From Lichenostomus cassidix (Eukaryota; Chordata; Aves; Passeriformes; Meliphagidae), in NCBI GenBank assembly GCA_008360975.2, contig CM039188.1:24455944-24519943 (forward strand): a DNA stretch of 64,000 bases, read 5' to 3'. The notes beneath the pieces are model-generated. The model was given only the letters and a program-made list of their open reading frames with translations. It ran no database searches and was not told the DNA's origin. The translations under genes were made by a program, and so were the position numbers. Shown piece by piece: positions 23,801 to 35,840 of this stretch (the stretch's first letter is position 1; each line of letters opens with the position of its first letter).

Positions 23801-26194
23801 GGGAGTCAGAGCTTTGACTGCAAATAGTGGTGGGTGAATCAGGGTTCCCATTCCCCTCCAGTAAAGGTGTCTGAGAGATGGGTGACTGAAGGTCTGGTAA
23901 TTGCATGGCTAATACTGAAAGGTTTTCAACAAAGTAGAAGACAGGAAAAAGCCTTCATTAGGAGACTAGGCCATGCATAATGAATTCAGACAGGAAAGCT
24001 GTTCTAGGCAGAGTTAGTTTAGGTTCAGAGAAGGGTGAATTGGAACTTTTTCTGAGGGCTAATTCTGAGAAGGTATGAAATATATAACACAGCATGAGTA
24101 AAGGAACTGTGCAGATGGTGAAGGACTGTTATTTATTAACTATTTGAATTGTCTTAATTTCTTGCCATTGTCCTGTTTGGAAGGGGAAGGTAGGGTTTTT
24201 TTTAATGGGATGAGTAATGACTTGACAATTATCCTGAGAAAGCTAACTTATGATGCACTAGAACCTACTGGTACTGCAGAGTATGGTAAGTGTCCATATT
24301 CAATGAGCTTTATTCATAACTGAGGGAAATCTAGTCTGACACTAGAGGACCCTTTGATCTAGCAAACAATGATGAAGTAACTGAAAGCAGGAGAAGAAAA
24401 AAAAATCCAGTAAGATCAAATAAAATGGACCACTTCTTTTTTCCTCATGACACTCCAAGTGAAGTGCCAGCAGAGCAGAGGTACATCTCAGGGGAGTATC
24501 AAAGAATGCAAGTTGTCACAAACGTTTCTAAAAAAGTGTGGCCTAATTTGATTTTGAATTTGTGGATTTCATATAAGGTTTCTGACACAGCAGGCTAAGT
24601 TTCTACTGTGGCTTGAGTGTATTTTATTTGGCTTATGCAGGAGTTCATGACTTTTCTCATATATGTCTCCTTGAAGCCAATGCATTTTTCAGGGGCAATA
24701 GTACATTTAGAAGGTTACACTGATGAAAACAAGCATACTGAGATCCTGTTTTCTGTGCTATTTTTTCCCCTCACAATTTTTGTGTAGATCCAGACAGTTC
24801 TGTGTGCAACATTTTTCTTCTCACGTGCTTTACAGAGCTACTGATCTGTTTGGATTACAGGCATCTCAGAAGCCTTGTCTGAGTTTGTTCATACTGACAG
24901 ATATTGAATAACTTGGACTGATTTGGCATCCTTTGGGTGTAGCCAGCCAGAAGCTTTCTCAGGGGCACCTGGCAGTAACATCCAGAGACTCTGCAAAGGA
25001 GCTGGATCATGTCTGAGCAGGAGAAGAATGTGTAGAGTGGTCAGATCTGTCTGTCCCATTGAAGCAATCTGTGCTCTTGTTCTACAGCTCTGTGTAGATA
25101 TGGTTCTTTATTTTAAAGAAGTGTTAAACTGGTGAGAGTCCATCTGGACACAGCTGTTTGCTCTAGCACACGTCAGTCATCATGGCACTGTGTTAGCAGT
25201 TCCATCAAAAAATGTGGAAATATTCTAGGAAAAGAGGTTTTTCCTCATAATGCCAGCTTTATCTTAATGTATTTTTTCCCTCTTTGGTAGTTTTCAAACC
25301 GTGCAATATTTATATTATAAACATGTTCAACAACAGGCTCTGAAAACTGTTTGACCCACATTTTAAAACTGATATCAATGTTTAAGTTGTCTTCTCATCC
25401 TGAAAACCTTTCTGATTTAGTTAAGACTTCTGCCTTTTCTTTAACACTCTAACATCTAGACTCTCACAAAGACATCTGAAGCTGAAAAGACAGCATGAAT
25501 TAAAAATATTTAAACTGTCTTAAAATATGAAAGCACTAGAGGTTTCCAAGCATCTATCTATGTTGCTGTATAAGTGAATTGTGCAAAGGAAAGACCAGAA
25601 GTTTACAGACTTCTCACAGCATTCTGTGAGGTGTTTTAAGGAAAGTAAATTTTTTAAAGAGTCACAATGAAAAAAGGGATTGGGTAATGCTGGTTAATTA
25701 AACAAATAAACAGAGCATAATTTATTACTTTCAGACTAGCTAAAGAGTAGGCTTCCAGGAGGTTTTTTTTTTTTTTATTTCTTATGTGCTGTTTCCTTCT
25801 GAGTGAGACATCTAATTAAATCTGTTCTTAACAAGTAGAAATTTTGTTCCCCAGTTAGGCACCTTGTAATTTTGCTATTAATGGAATGAAAAAAGTGCCA
25901 AATATTGCCTTTTCTACCCGCTGTGCTCTTACTCCAGCTGTCCCTGTTTTGGCTGGGGGGTCCTGCTAGAAAACCATCAATTCCTCAGCCTCTTGCTCTC
26001 TCCTCAGCCCTGGAGCTGAGATTTGGATGCTCCTCTCTAACCCAGCCTGGGATTTATCTATTTTGCCTGACTCTGCCAGGCAACCAGGATAAGAGTTTGT
26101 CACGCTCCATCCCTCATTAGTAAATAGTTATTTATTTGCCTCGAGTGTTCACACTAATCACTGTGGTTGTCCTCCAGAGCTGGCTGTAATGCTG
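23801..26194. other. Non-coding sequence, no gene recognised
   Basis: Unique sequence with a long poly-T tract at about 25762-25777 and a modest rise in GC at 24920-25180. Several 60-70 codon open frames on both strands are unfamiliar and overlap. Nothing else can be called. Confidence 0.55.
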
Positions 26195-26345
26195 CTGGAG
26201 CTCGCTGGCTTCCAGCCGGTCACGCATTAGGCACAGCGGCTGGCAATCCATCACGGCGCTTCACGCGCCACATCACAGCTTGACTGACACGAGCTGACAT
26301 GATCCCACACTTGGTAGCACAACATGACAGCTTAAAATATGGGAG
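26100..26345. other. CpG-clustered candidate regulatory element
   Basis: Nine CpG dinucleotides fall between 26203 and 26291 (at 26203, 26217, 26223, 26237, 26254, 26257, 26264, 26266 and 26290), while the surrounding tens of kilobases are CpG-poor. Two short inverted repeats lie inside: CCAGCCG (26212-26218) with CGGCTGG (26237-26243), and GGCGC (26255-26259) with GCGCC (26265-26269). It is far too short for a standard CpG island. A local excess of undecayed CpG suggests lack of germline methylation, selection, or a recent GC-rich insertion. No open frame or promoter elements are evident. Confidence 0.35.
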
Positions 26346-29300
26346 TGGGTCATGCCAGACTGCTTAAAACTCCTTACTCATTTCAGACCAGTATTCACCT
26401 CTTTTCCTCTATGAAATAAAAGCACCCTCACTTCAAAAAGAGGGAAAGGAAAAGAGACCCTGTGATGCATTAGAGCAATTTCTGTGCTTTAGCGATGCAG
26501 AATTCTGAATTTGGATATTTACATGAAAAAAATGGTATTACTAATCCTTTTAAAAAAATACTTATACTAAGCTAAAAGCTTAAAAGGGGTAGTCAGGTGG
26601 GATATGCCCTGAAGACAAAACAGGTGACTGAAATCTGGCTTAAGTTTCTGTTCTGCTACACTCTCTGACCCAAGGCTGATCACTTAGCAGAGATTTTCAA
26701 AGACATTTGGTTATCAAGCCATACCTTGGAAATTCCTAATGCCATTAAATAATTTTAGCCTCCAAGTAAGTTTAGTTTCCCATTGTCTGAATTGCCTTTT
26801 TTAAAACAAATTCACTGCTTTATGCCCATTGCATTCAATTTAAAAAAAAAAGAAAAAAAGGTTTTGGTACTATTACAGGAATAACTAAGGAAGATGGATG
26901 GAAAGTATCACTTTTATTTTCCCCTATTTCAGTAAAGACTCCAGGCTTATAAGGTACTGGCAACATTCTGGTAAATTGCCTTCAAAGCTCCCATATTTTT
27001 CTAAGGGTATAGTTTTGGAATCTTGGCACTATTGTTTTGGCATCTGGCTTTTACTCTGTGCCTTTCCTCACAGTGTATCATGTAGCTACCAAGCCATTGG
27101 TGTTTTATCCTCACTTCAGATGTGGTCTATTAGTTGAAGCTTGAATTGTATGGCACTCTGTGGTTGTTTCTTTTTTTAATGTTTGGTAGGGCTATGTATG
27201 CATAGGAAAATTTCATTCTGCTGTAGATATTCTTTCTATTCCTCTTCTTCAGTTTTGGCCACCATAAAATTCAGGTTTTTAAGTATCATCCTTTGTTTCA
27301 CAGCACATAAAGGTCATTCAGTCCTTCCTATCTCTAATCCCCCACCGACCCAATTTTCCCTCATTTTTACTATCTCCCATATGCATAGTCATGACTATTT
27401 AAGTAAAGGAAAAAATATATCCTGGTTGACAGCTGTGACAAATGTTCATTCACTGCTTTCATGCATAATTAAATTATTTTCTTAATTGTATCCAATTAAT
27501 TTTTAAACTTTTTTACAATTCAAATTAAGACACTTGACTTACAATAAGTGAATTTTCTCAGAATTATGAAGGATTGAAACCACACATCTTGTGTTTCACA
27601 TTGAAACTAAATGGGAAAGTTCAGAAGGTATACCTGAAGCAAAACCAAGGAGAATCCATTTACCCTTTGGTATTCAAAGCACACTTAGAGCCCAAGTCCT
27701 ACTATTTTTATATTTATGCATAGATAGACACCTCGATGAAGCTACTGATAAGAGGAGCATAAATAATACCTAATAACTGAATGCATCTAAAATTTGGGGT
27801 CACATCTGTCTGCCTTGCTACATCTGGCAGAGTGTAATAATTAGGTTCTCTCATGAAGATGAGAATTACAAAACATGTATTTGTAGGGATTATTATCCCT
27901 TCAAGAAATTTCAGCTCCATTTTTAATTGATGTAAATAACAACTCTGTTGAAGCTGGTTGAACCCTGCTGATAGCTGCCTGCAGGGAATCTGTCCTTCCG
28001 TTCCCAGGTCAGATTTGACAAGAGTTGCATGACCCACGGTTGTTTTTGCTTTGACATTCTCCAAATGTTTGTTATAATTTTATGCTGGTGGGAAGGTTTT
28101 TTCACTCTATTTTGATTTTGTTTTTTTTTTTAAACAAAAAGTAGTTAAAGCATAAATAAAGTTTGAAACACATTTGTTTACATTGATAGTGAAATGTTTC
28201 ACTAAAAGCATCAGAATGATTTAGTTTTGGTATAAAACATTTGCCTACAATTAGCACTGTCTAATTCTGTTCAAAGGCACAAAACACCTGTCTATGTCTA
28301 ATATATGTATAGAGAATGAGAGAGTATGTAATTTTCAACTCAATAAAAGGAAGCAGAGTTTCTTCACTCAGGGTAAGTCAAATGCTAAGGAAACGCAATT
28401 CATATGTCTTTTTATGGCTTTTTCACACAGTTGCATTTCATCTTGAATACAAACTGAAATGCAGTATAGCTGCTCTTTGTCCCTCACTTTTCCATACACT
28501 GTGGGACTGTGTCAGATCACCTAAACCTGTGTGCAGAGACCAGCTACAGTAGATTGAGCAAGGGAAGGATTTTGTCCTCATTCATTTGTTTTTAAAGAAT
28601 GGTGTCCAGGGTGAAGGATGAGTGTTTGCTAATGTGTAGGGAAGAAGGTCAAGAAAAGGTTACTGTTTGTTTTCATAGAATCAAGCCCAGAAATACTTGT
28701 GTACAAATCTGTTGTGCCAAATCCAGCTCTATAATGCTAGGATTGATCAGAGAAAAGCAAAAAAACCCCAATAGGAACCGAATTTGCAATGTTATCATAT
28801 GGGAAGGAATGCCTTCTTGACCCCAAGTTTATGTCCTGAAGAATAAAACCTGATAGAAGCTGTCAGTTTTATCTTAAGCTGCAGAGCTGTAAGGATTATT
28901 TCAGCTGAGGATCTTAATATTGGTCTCTGCTTTCACACAAGAAATGACACTTATGTAAGGAGATAGCAAGGGCTTTAAGAATTAAAATGAATTTAAACCG
29001 CAGGCTCTGTAGGGTATGGATGCGCTTTCTGTCTGGATTCACACACACTCTGCTGCATTTTCCATTGCTTTAACTTTTGCCAAAAACCAAGAGAAAACTC
29101 ACAGGCAGGATGGAGCAGCGAGGTTGTCTGTCCTGTATGCTGTCCCAAACGTGGTGGCAGAGGGTAACAAGGAGGGGCTAATTTTGGTTTCAGAGCAAAA
29201 GTCCCTATTTCCATTATGAGAGGTTGTGCCCTACAACCCCAATGCCTCTGCTGCCCCCGAGGAGGGCCAAAGACAGCTCAAGATGGTATTTCCCTGTAGC

Positions 29301-29486
29301 TCACTGCTGGAAACCTCGGCTTTGGCTCTCAGTTGCAGAAAAAATTTTGGGGGACACTGGAGACTATCCTGGATAAACTGGGCAAATTAAGGACTGCTTA
29401 AATATCTCTCATTTATTGTATATTTTCCACGGGGAACTAGGAAATAGGAGAGATTTCTTAAGGAAAATGACTGAATTATCTAAGAA

Positions 29487-29527
29487 AAGAAAAAAAAAAA
29501 ATAAACAAAGAAAGAAAGAAAAAAAAA
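29487..29527. repeat. A-rich / GAAA simple repeat
   Basis: A purine-only tract interrupted by one T and one C, ending in three GAAA units. It is ordinary simple sequence with no associated element boundary visible. Confidence 0.8.
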
Positions 29528-30248
29528 TCTGTTGGGAATCCTCGATCTCTCTAGGCAATTTTAGATACCTGCAATAAAATACTTTTCTAATCACAGTCAC
29601 AGCTGCTTGCTTGACTAGATGGAACTTTTTTCATCTATCCCAAATACCAGCTTTAACAACTTTTGCAGTTTGTTATGACTGTGAAAGTTCTTTCTGATAT
29701 ATTTTAGCAGCTTTAGAGATTACTGTCTTTCCAAAACTAGGCTTTTCAAGTGAAAGAATTTTTTTTTTCAGTTTTGAGAAGTCATCCATAAAATATCCAG
29801 CATAAGACATCCTACAGTGGTCTGTTGTTCAGTAACACTGTTCTCATTTAAAACTTCATAATGAAGGGTCTCAGCAGGCTCCAGAAAATCTCTGTGGTTT
29901 GCCCATGATCTTCCAGTGTTAGTATAGAATACATGTGCAGGTCAAACTGCAGTGCTCACAATTTCTTTATTTCTATTTTTAAGAACTTTTAAGCTCAGCC
30001 CAAGAGTCTTTAGGTATCTAGGAACATTGTCTTTCAATAAGTACTCACTCGACATTAAATATTGGCCTAAACTACTTAACCTTCCCTTTTAATTAAAAAT
30101 TAGTGGTATTCATTCTCACAGTGTCTTCTCAACGATTTAAAAGGTATCCATTGAGAAATGTATTTTATGATAGCAAAATAAGAACTGAACAATAGAATGT
30201 TTGGGGGATTACAATAATGCAGGAACCATTTGAGAGTAGTTGTGGTGT

Positions 30249-30285
30249 AATTAGTAATTAGTAATTAATAATAAATAAATTATGT
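30249..30285. repeat. TAATTAG-type tandem repeat
   Basis: Two to three TAATTAG units grade into TAATAAATAAAT. Each unit contains TAATTA, the generic homeodomain core, but the tract is best explained as AT-rich slippage. Confidence 0.75.
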
Positions 30286-33200
30286 AAGCAGTTAATGTGT
30301 AATTATTTTTCTTTTAAAGGGATTCATTTTGCATGGAATATTAAAACACTGACCTGTCATGCACTATAAGAAAATAACATGGGTAGACAATGAACCAGAA
30401 TATTTCATAAACACTCATTTGAACACTTCAAAATTTTCCAATATTTAAAAAGATTAGTTACAAGAATGCTCAGAATTTATGAGTTGTAAACAAATATATT
30501 TATTAAGCTGTTGAAACTTTAGCGACAAAAATTCCCATCATCTGCAAATCCTAGAATAGCACCAGAAGTTTGCTCATGCTGTAGTATCTAAATGGAATCT
30601 TAGAAAGTTGGAAAGATTATAGAAACACTTCAGTGTCATAATAAGAAAATGCAAGAGAGAAATACATATTATAGATTTTAAAAATCACCCCTTTTTTACA
30701 TTTTAGGCAAGCCTGTCTATATCTCATTTATGGATAAATCAGATTAATCAGAAAAATGTATTTAATCTTTACTCTTTCTCCCCTGTTAAAAACACCTCCA
30801 GAGCAAACTTCACAAATAGGAGCCCCAAGAGAAAAAAAGAAAGTTATGTATATAAAGGGGTTTGTTTCTTTCTTACCAGTCTAAAATTTGCTTGTAGAAC
30901 TGAGCTAGAATAATAAACTCATGGGAATTACAAATCAATGAATAAGCATTTTGAAATCTATCTTATCTCTAATTAATCATTTAATATCAGAACAAATACC
31001 AATGTTTTTCATAGTTCCCTGCTCTCTCCTTCATGCAAAACAAAATATTTCCTGGGTTCACTGGTTCAAATACCAGCCAATTTATAATTAGATTTTTTTC
31101 CTCCTATCCCTGCATGCCAAATATTCCAGCAACTTTGGGCTATCTCTATCAAAGTTTCTTGAAAGGGTTTGTTACTGTTTTTATTTTTGTCAGCTGTACA
31201 CTAGAACTGCTTCACAAATTTCCTGTTTTGGGCTTAGAGTTCCCCAAACTCTGTCATATGTTATTTAAAGGAGCCCTGGAGCTGCTGCTGGGCAGATATA
31301 GCAAAGCAATTTGGCATCCGTGTGTGTTTGAGTAGAGACATAACAGGAGTCCTGCTTCCTTCTGGACTTGCAGTGAAAATGAAGAGAGAGAGAGCTAAAG
31401 CAGAGTCACCACCTGTGAATCCAGTGGTGTCTCATTGTCCTACTTCCCCCTGGGCTTCCTGCTGCTGTGGGTCTCAGGGTCATTCTTCTGGGGTGCCACC
31501 TATACACAGAGCCAGCTCTGGGTATCCACAGGGTGCTCACAGATGCTGCTCCCATAACTTGGGGTGACATGTATGAGCAGTTCCTTCCTTTCCGACAGCT
31601 TGACAGAGTGGAAATTTTTGTCTGGATGCATTAACCCAGGTGTGCTAACCAGGTCTTGCCTCTGCTGGGCCTGGAGTTATTGCCTTCCTCTTGCAAATTC
31701 CTCCCTTCTGTGCTTATCTGGAGTATCCCTGTTGTGGCTTTTCATCTCAGGGCGAGTTCTTTCTGTGGGCTTGACACAGTTGGAGACAGGCAATTATGTT
31801 CCTTAAGTCCTTTCAAATACTCATTCTTGGAAGTGTTGTTACAAATAAAATTTAAGGAAACTTCTTTCAGATTTCAGTGAGGGTAAATTAAGGTGAATGA
31901 CATTATTTCTAGACTGAGCATATTGTATGCACATGTTAGCTACCACAGCTTGCTTAGTGCTGGGATATCAAATCACACAGTGTAATTTCATTACAGTTCT
32001 GGCATTAGAGGTCTTTGTTAAAAGACAACAGTCTTTTCAGCTTTTGTAACACGAGAGTATTTTTATCAAATACTTTGTGAACATTCAGGCATATGAATGA
32101 GACTGAACAGAGCAGGGTGTGTGTTATTAGTGGAACCATATGTACAGAGATGATTTCCTAAGAGTGCTCCAACATTGTGGAAGACAGCTAGGAATTAGGA
32201 CCTGGTTAGCAGTCTTAGCCAAACAGGGTATGTCATATTTTGCATTATGTGGCCTTATTTTATCGACGTGTAATGTACTGTCTGGCATATCACATCAGAG
32301 AGCTTCCTGAGCTGATGCAGAAAGTGACTGTGACAGCTGTTTTTATTGCAAATCTCTCCTCCAGTGTCCCCTCTGCTATAAAATTGGGAAACAAATGAGA
32401 GAACTTGATGAATAGCAGACTCAGTTTATTGGCAGTTACATTTATTTTTCTATCTTTATATAAAACATGAAGTATCAATATATCAATCTTTATGTATGTG
32501 ACTGTAACCATATTTTTCCAGCCTGTGCACAGTGCTTATATTCTAGGCTCATAAGCTGTGTGGGAAAAGGCCCTCTGAGTGTTTGAATAACTCTTAGCAC
32601 AATAGAGCTTAAAGGATGATTTGTGCCTTTGGGCACTGCAACCATGTAAGTATGGAACATCTGAAATATATTCTGCAATATGGAACTGAAAATTAAATGG
32701 GAAATTCTCATTATGTTGCATGTGTTATGATCAGCCTAATTTGTAAGCACTGAAGTGGTTTGTCTTCAGAGGGACATTAGGTAATATCTGGACAAACCCA
32801 AAGCAGCTTTGGCTCAGATTTACAATGTTATTCAGACACTTTCCTCCTGCTGATTTCTAAAGGCAATGGGGACATTGACTAGACTCTGGTGACCACCACC
32901 ATTTATTCTTTTTATTGAGGGGATGCTTTGAAGCAGATAAGTTGCACAATGCCTACCTGCTCAAATACTGATCAGTCTTAGATAGGTGATTAACGTGGTG
33001 ATAATGAGCCTAGGGAAACAGCAATATTTTTAATCATGAACAGATGCCAAACTGACAGACTTTTGGCCAATCAAAATCTGTACTTGGACATTGGTTGTAG
33101 ACTTAAGGGTTGTGAAACCATTGGCACTCTTCTTAATTCAACTGAAATGTTAAGACTGAGGTCTTAATGCAAGATCTGTGTATGTCCTTGGGTGGATGGA

Positions 33201-33289
33201 AAGGGTGTGAGGTATGGAGGATAGGTGGGTCTAAACCTAGCAGCTGGGTTAGGTATAAGTGCCCCAACACAGGCAGATCTGAAAAGCAG

Positions 33290-33375
33290 GCTGTAGCAGG
33301 ATATTGGTGCTTGTTGGAGACAGTTTCAGTAGCCTGGTTTTAACATGGAACTGACCTGCCTGTATAAACCTAAGT
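33290..33375 (+). mobile_element. Possible ancient CR1-like 3'-end trace
   Basis: The phrase 'ggatattggtgcttgttggagacagt' recalls old CR1-group 3' UTR wording of the type 'gttggagacagg...ctgggctagatggacc'. The match is short and fades quickly. This is speculative. Confidence 0.2.
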
Positions 33376-35530
33376 ATATAATCCATTATGTGGGTCTTCT
33401 GCATATCTTTTGAATGCTGAAGACATCTTTTCATGCTATAAATAATTATTGATATTTCACATAAGACATACTAACCATGCTCCAGGACTGAGCTGTTATT
33501 GATTTAGCCATTACTTTTCACGTTTCTTCTTTACCCTCAGAAGATTTGCTACTCACTGCATTTTATAATTATTGCACTCTGGAATTTTAAATGCTACCAG
33601 AATCCCCCCGCCTTTCAGTTAATAAAACAGACTAGTGTATTAGATAGCATATTTGGTTTTGTTTTTATCTCAGGTTAATATCTTGCTTTTATCATATCTG
33701 GATATATAACAAAGTGAATCATAACATATAAATACAATCTCACTAGCTGTAAGTCTTTGGGGAGGAAGATCCCATCTTGATCAGACTCTGGTGCTAGGTT
33801 CTATTTGATAACAACGACCTGAGAAGCTGCAAAGAAATAATCTAGCATCAGCTATCATGAAAGGAATCACCACTTTCCTTCTGCCATTGTCTCACACACT
33901 TTGAATTCAGTATTGTCTCTTTACCAGGGAATGTGCCCTGCTGCATTTGCACACACCCCACCACTCCAAGAAAGTGTGATTGCAAGCACTTGATATAAAC
34001 AGCACCATCAATCATCGAGAAATTACAAGCTTTTAGCAGGGTTTCTGAGGAACAGGAGGTAGCTCTTCACTTCTCAAGAGATAAGCAGATATGTATTTTC
34101 ACAGGTGCAATTGTAGTTATGTATGGGTTTCTTAATGTATATATGATATACATGTGCTGACTGCAAAGAAGAAGGAGTGAATGTTAAATTGTAGATTTTT
34201 CATTCTGATCTACAGATTCACTTTATTATCCTACTAAACCAGTTTAGCTTCACACTGACCCCATTTCTTATTTCTATAAATTTGGAATAGTAGTATTTAC
34301 CAGCATATGATGCTGGAGATATATGTAGTCAGTACAAAATCACGTGGAAATAATATAAGTAGAACAGGATATGAGGCATGTGGATATTAATTTGTGCTTC
34401 TTCATTGTGTATGGCCAAGAACAACGTTCAGTGTTCTGAACACTAGTCTGTGCTCACACATGGCAAAGATGTAGAGTGAAAAAACAAATGATGGAATTGG
34501 AGTGCTGTGTGACCTTGTTTTTTTCCCTTCTCCAGACTTTAATTTCTCTGCCTTTCACAACAAATACTGGCATTTCCCCCAAACTTTAAGTGAATTTTGA
34601 GGTCTTAGAAAAAAGGAACAGTGCTACAAAAAACCCCACACTGGGTAAAAAGTGTAGCTTGGAGCTAATCTTGAGGACATTTCAAGTCAGCTTTCTTCAT
34701 GTTCTTTTAATGAATAAGAATACTGGTTCAGTTTTGGAGCCATAAATTGTGATAAAACTCATGGGTTTTTCCCAGACCTTATTTGTGACTCCAGAAAGCA
34801 CTGTATCTAATAATATACTCCATGTACAACAAGACAGACAATAGAATTTCTCCTATGCTTTATTTTCTCCCAGTTTGCTCTTTTGTTCTTTGCTTTTGTG
34901 TTTGGTTTTGAGCAATTTGTAGGACCTCTGATTCGACACAGGCAGAAAAAAATAATTGGACTTTTTTTCCCACTGGTCACCAAGACAGGGTCCAAGTACT
35001 TCATGGAAACATAAAATTATGAATCTCATTTAACAATAAGCATCTTTCTCCCCTTCTCTCTATCTTCATTGTGATACTCCAGAGGATATTGGCATCTGAA
35101 AAGAGCTCAGTGCTGAATTAACTTGGTCACACTGTGACCTGTTCTGCACAGATGTTACCTTCTAATGGCTCCTATGGCTTCTGGCATTTACTGCCTTAGC
35201 AGGCTGGGAGGAGGATAGGAAACTCATATGCAGTAATTGTATAGCTTATTTGCATGAATAGTGTCTTTTTAAACAAAAAGACAATTTTTGTTTTTGTCTT
35301 TTCCTTTAACAAAATATTAACAAAGTACTTGCAAGCCAAAAAAAAAAAAAAATCAAGTATCTTTCAGTTCCTATACCAGAAAGCCGAACTTCTTTTCCCC
35401 CAGGTTTCTGGCAGAAAACATCAGAAAGTCCTGGAAAAATGTGACTGTTAATAGACTTTTAATGTTGTTATGAAACTCATTTAACAAGCAGAGCTAATTA
35501 TTATTAATATGTTCTTCTTCATAAGGTAAA

Positions 35531-35840
35531 GTGGAGAGCCAGGCACAGATCTCTCTAGTGATCACCTATAGAACACAAAGGAATGGCATGAAGTTGTGTC
35601 AGAGGAGGTTTGGGCTGGATATCAGGGAAAGGTTCTTTACCCAGAGGGTGGCTGGGTACTGAAAAAGGCTCCCCAGGGAAGTGGTCACGACACTAAGCCT
35701 GTCTGAGTTCAAGAAGCTTTTGGACAATGCTGTCGGGCACACAACTTGACTCTTGGGGTGTCCCATGCAGGAGCAGGAGTTGGACCTGCTGATCCTTGTG
35801 GATTAATCCTTGCCAGCTGAGGAGAATCTATGATTGTAAA
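35531..35840 (+). mobile_element. CR1 LINE 3'-end fragment, plus strand
   Basis: This is a clear CR1 3' end. It runs through 'gtggagagccaggcacagatctct', 'ggaatggcatgaagttgtgtca', 'gctggatatcagggaaaggttctttacccagagggtgg', 'ggctccccagggaagtggtcac', 'gagttcaagaagcttttggacaatgct', 'cttggggtgtcc' and 'aggagttggac', and ends at 'ctatgattgta' (about 35830-35840), where the octamer tail would begin. The encoded tail of ORF2 is broken: the usual tryptophan codon in the 'gggcactggaa' part is a TGA here (35660-35662). It is diverged more than the minus-strand copy at 14 kb, so it is older. Its 5' side is truncated as usual. Confidence 0.93.

Larger units (their letters stand above)
26346..35530. other. 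Non-coding sequence, no gene recognised
   Basis: Mostly unique AT-rich sequence. Simple repeats include a poly-T run near 28121, an A/G-rich tract at 29487-29527, a TAATTAG repeat at 30249-30285 and a short AG run at 31384-31396. A GC-richer interval at 31260-31800 has overlapping 74-100 codon frames in several phases, none recognised. The longest open frame of the window (116 codons, 27714-28064 minus) also matches nothing I know. Confidence 0.55.

Noticed and set aside
27714..28064. Longest open frame in the window (116 codons, minus strand) as a gene
   Set aside because: It has no recognisable domain, is overlapped by another frame in a different phase, has ordinary AT-rich composition, and is of a length expected by chance in 64 kb on six frames.
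31260..31806. GC-richer interval with overlapping 74-100 codon frames as a gene
   Set aside because: Frames lie in different phases, no domain is recognisable, and no splice or promoter pattern supports it.
34500..34525. 'gctgtgtgaccttg' as a MIR SINE
   Set aside because: Only about 14 bp resemble the MIR core, with no supporting flanking match.
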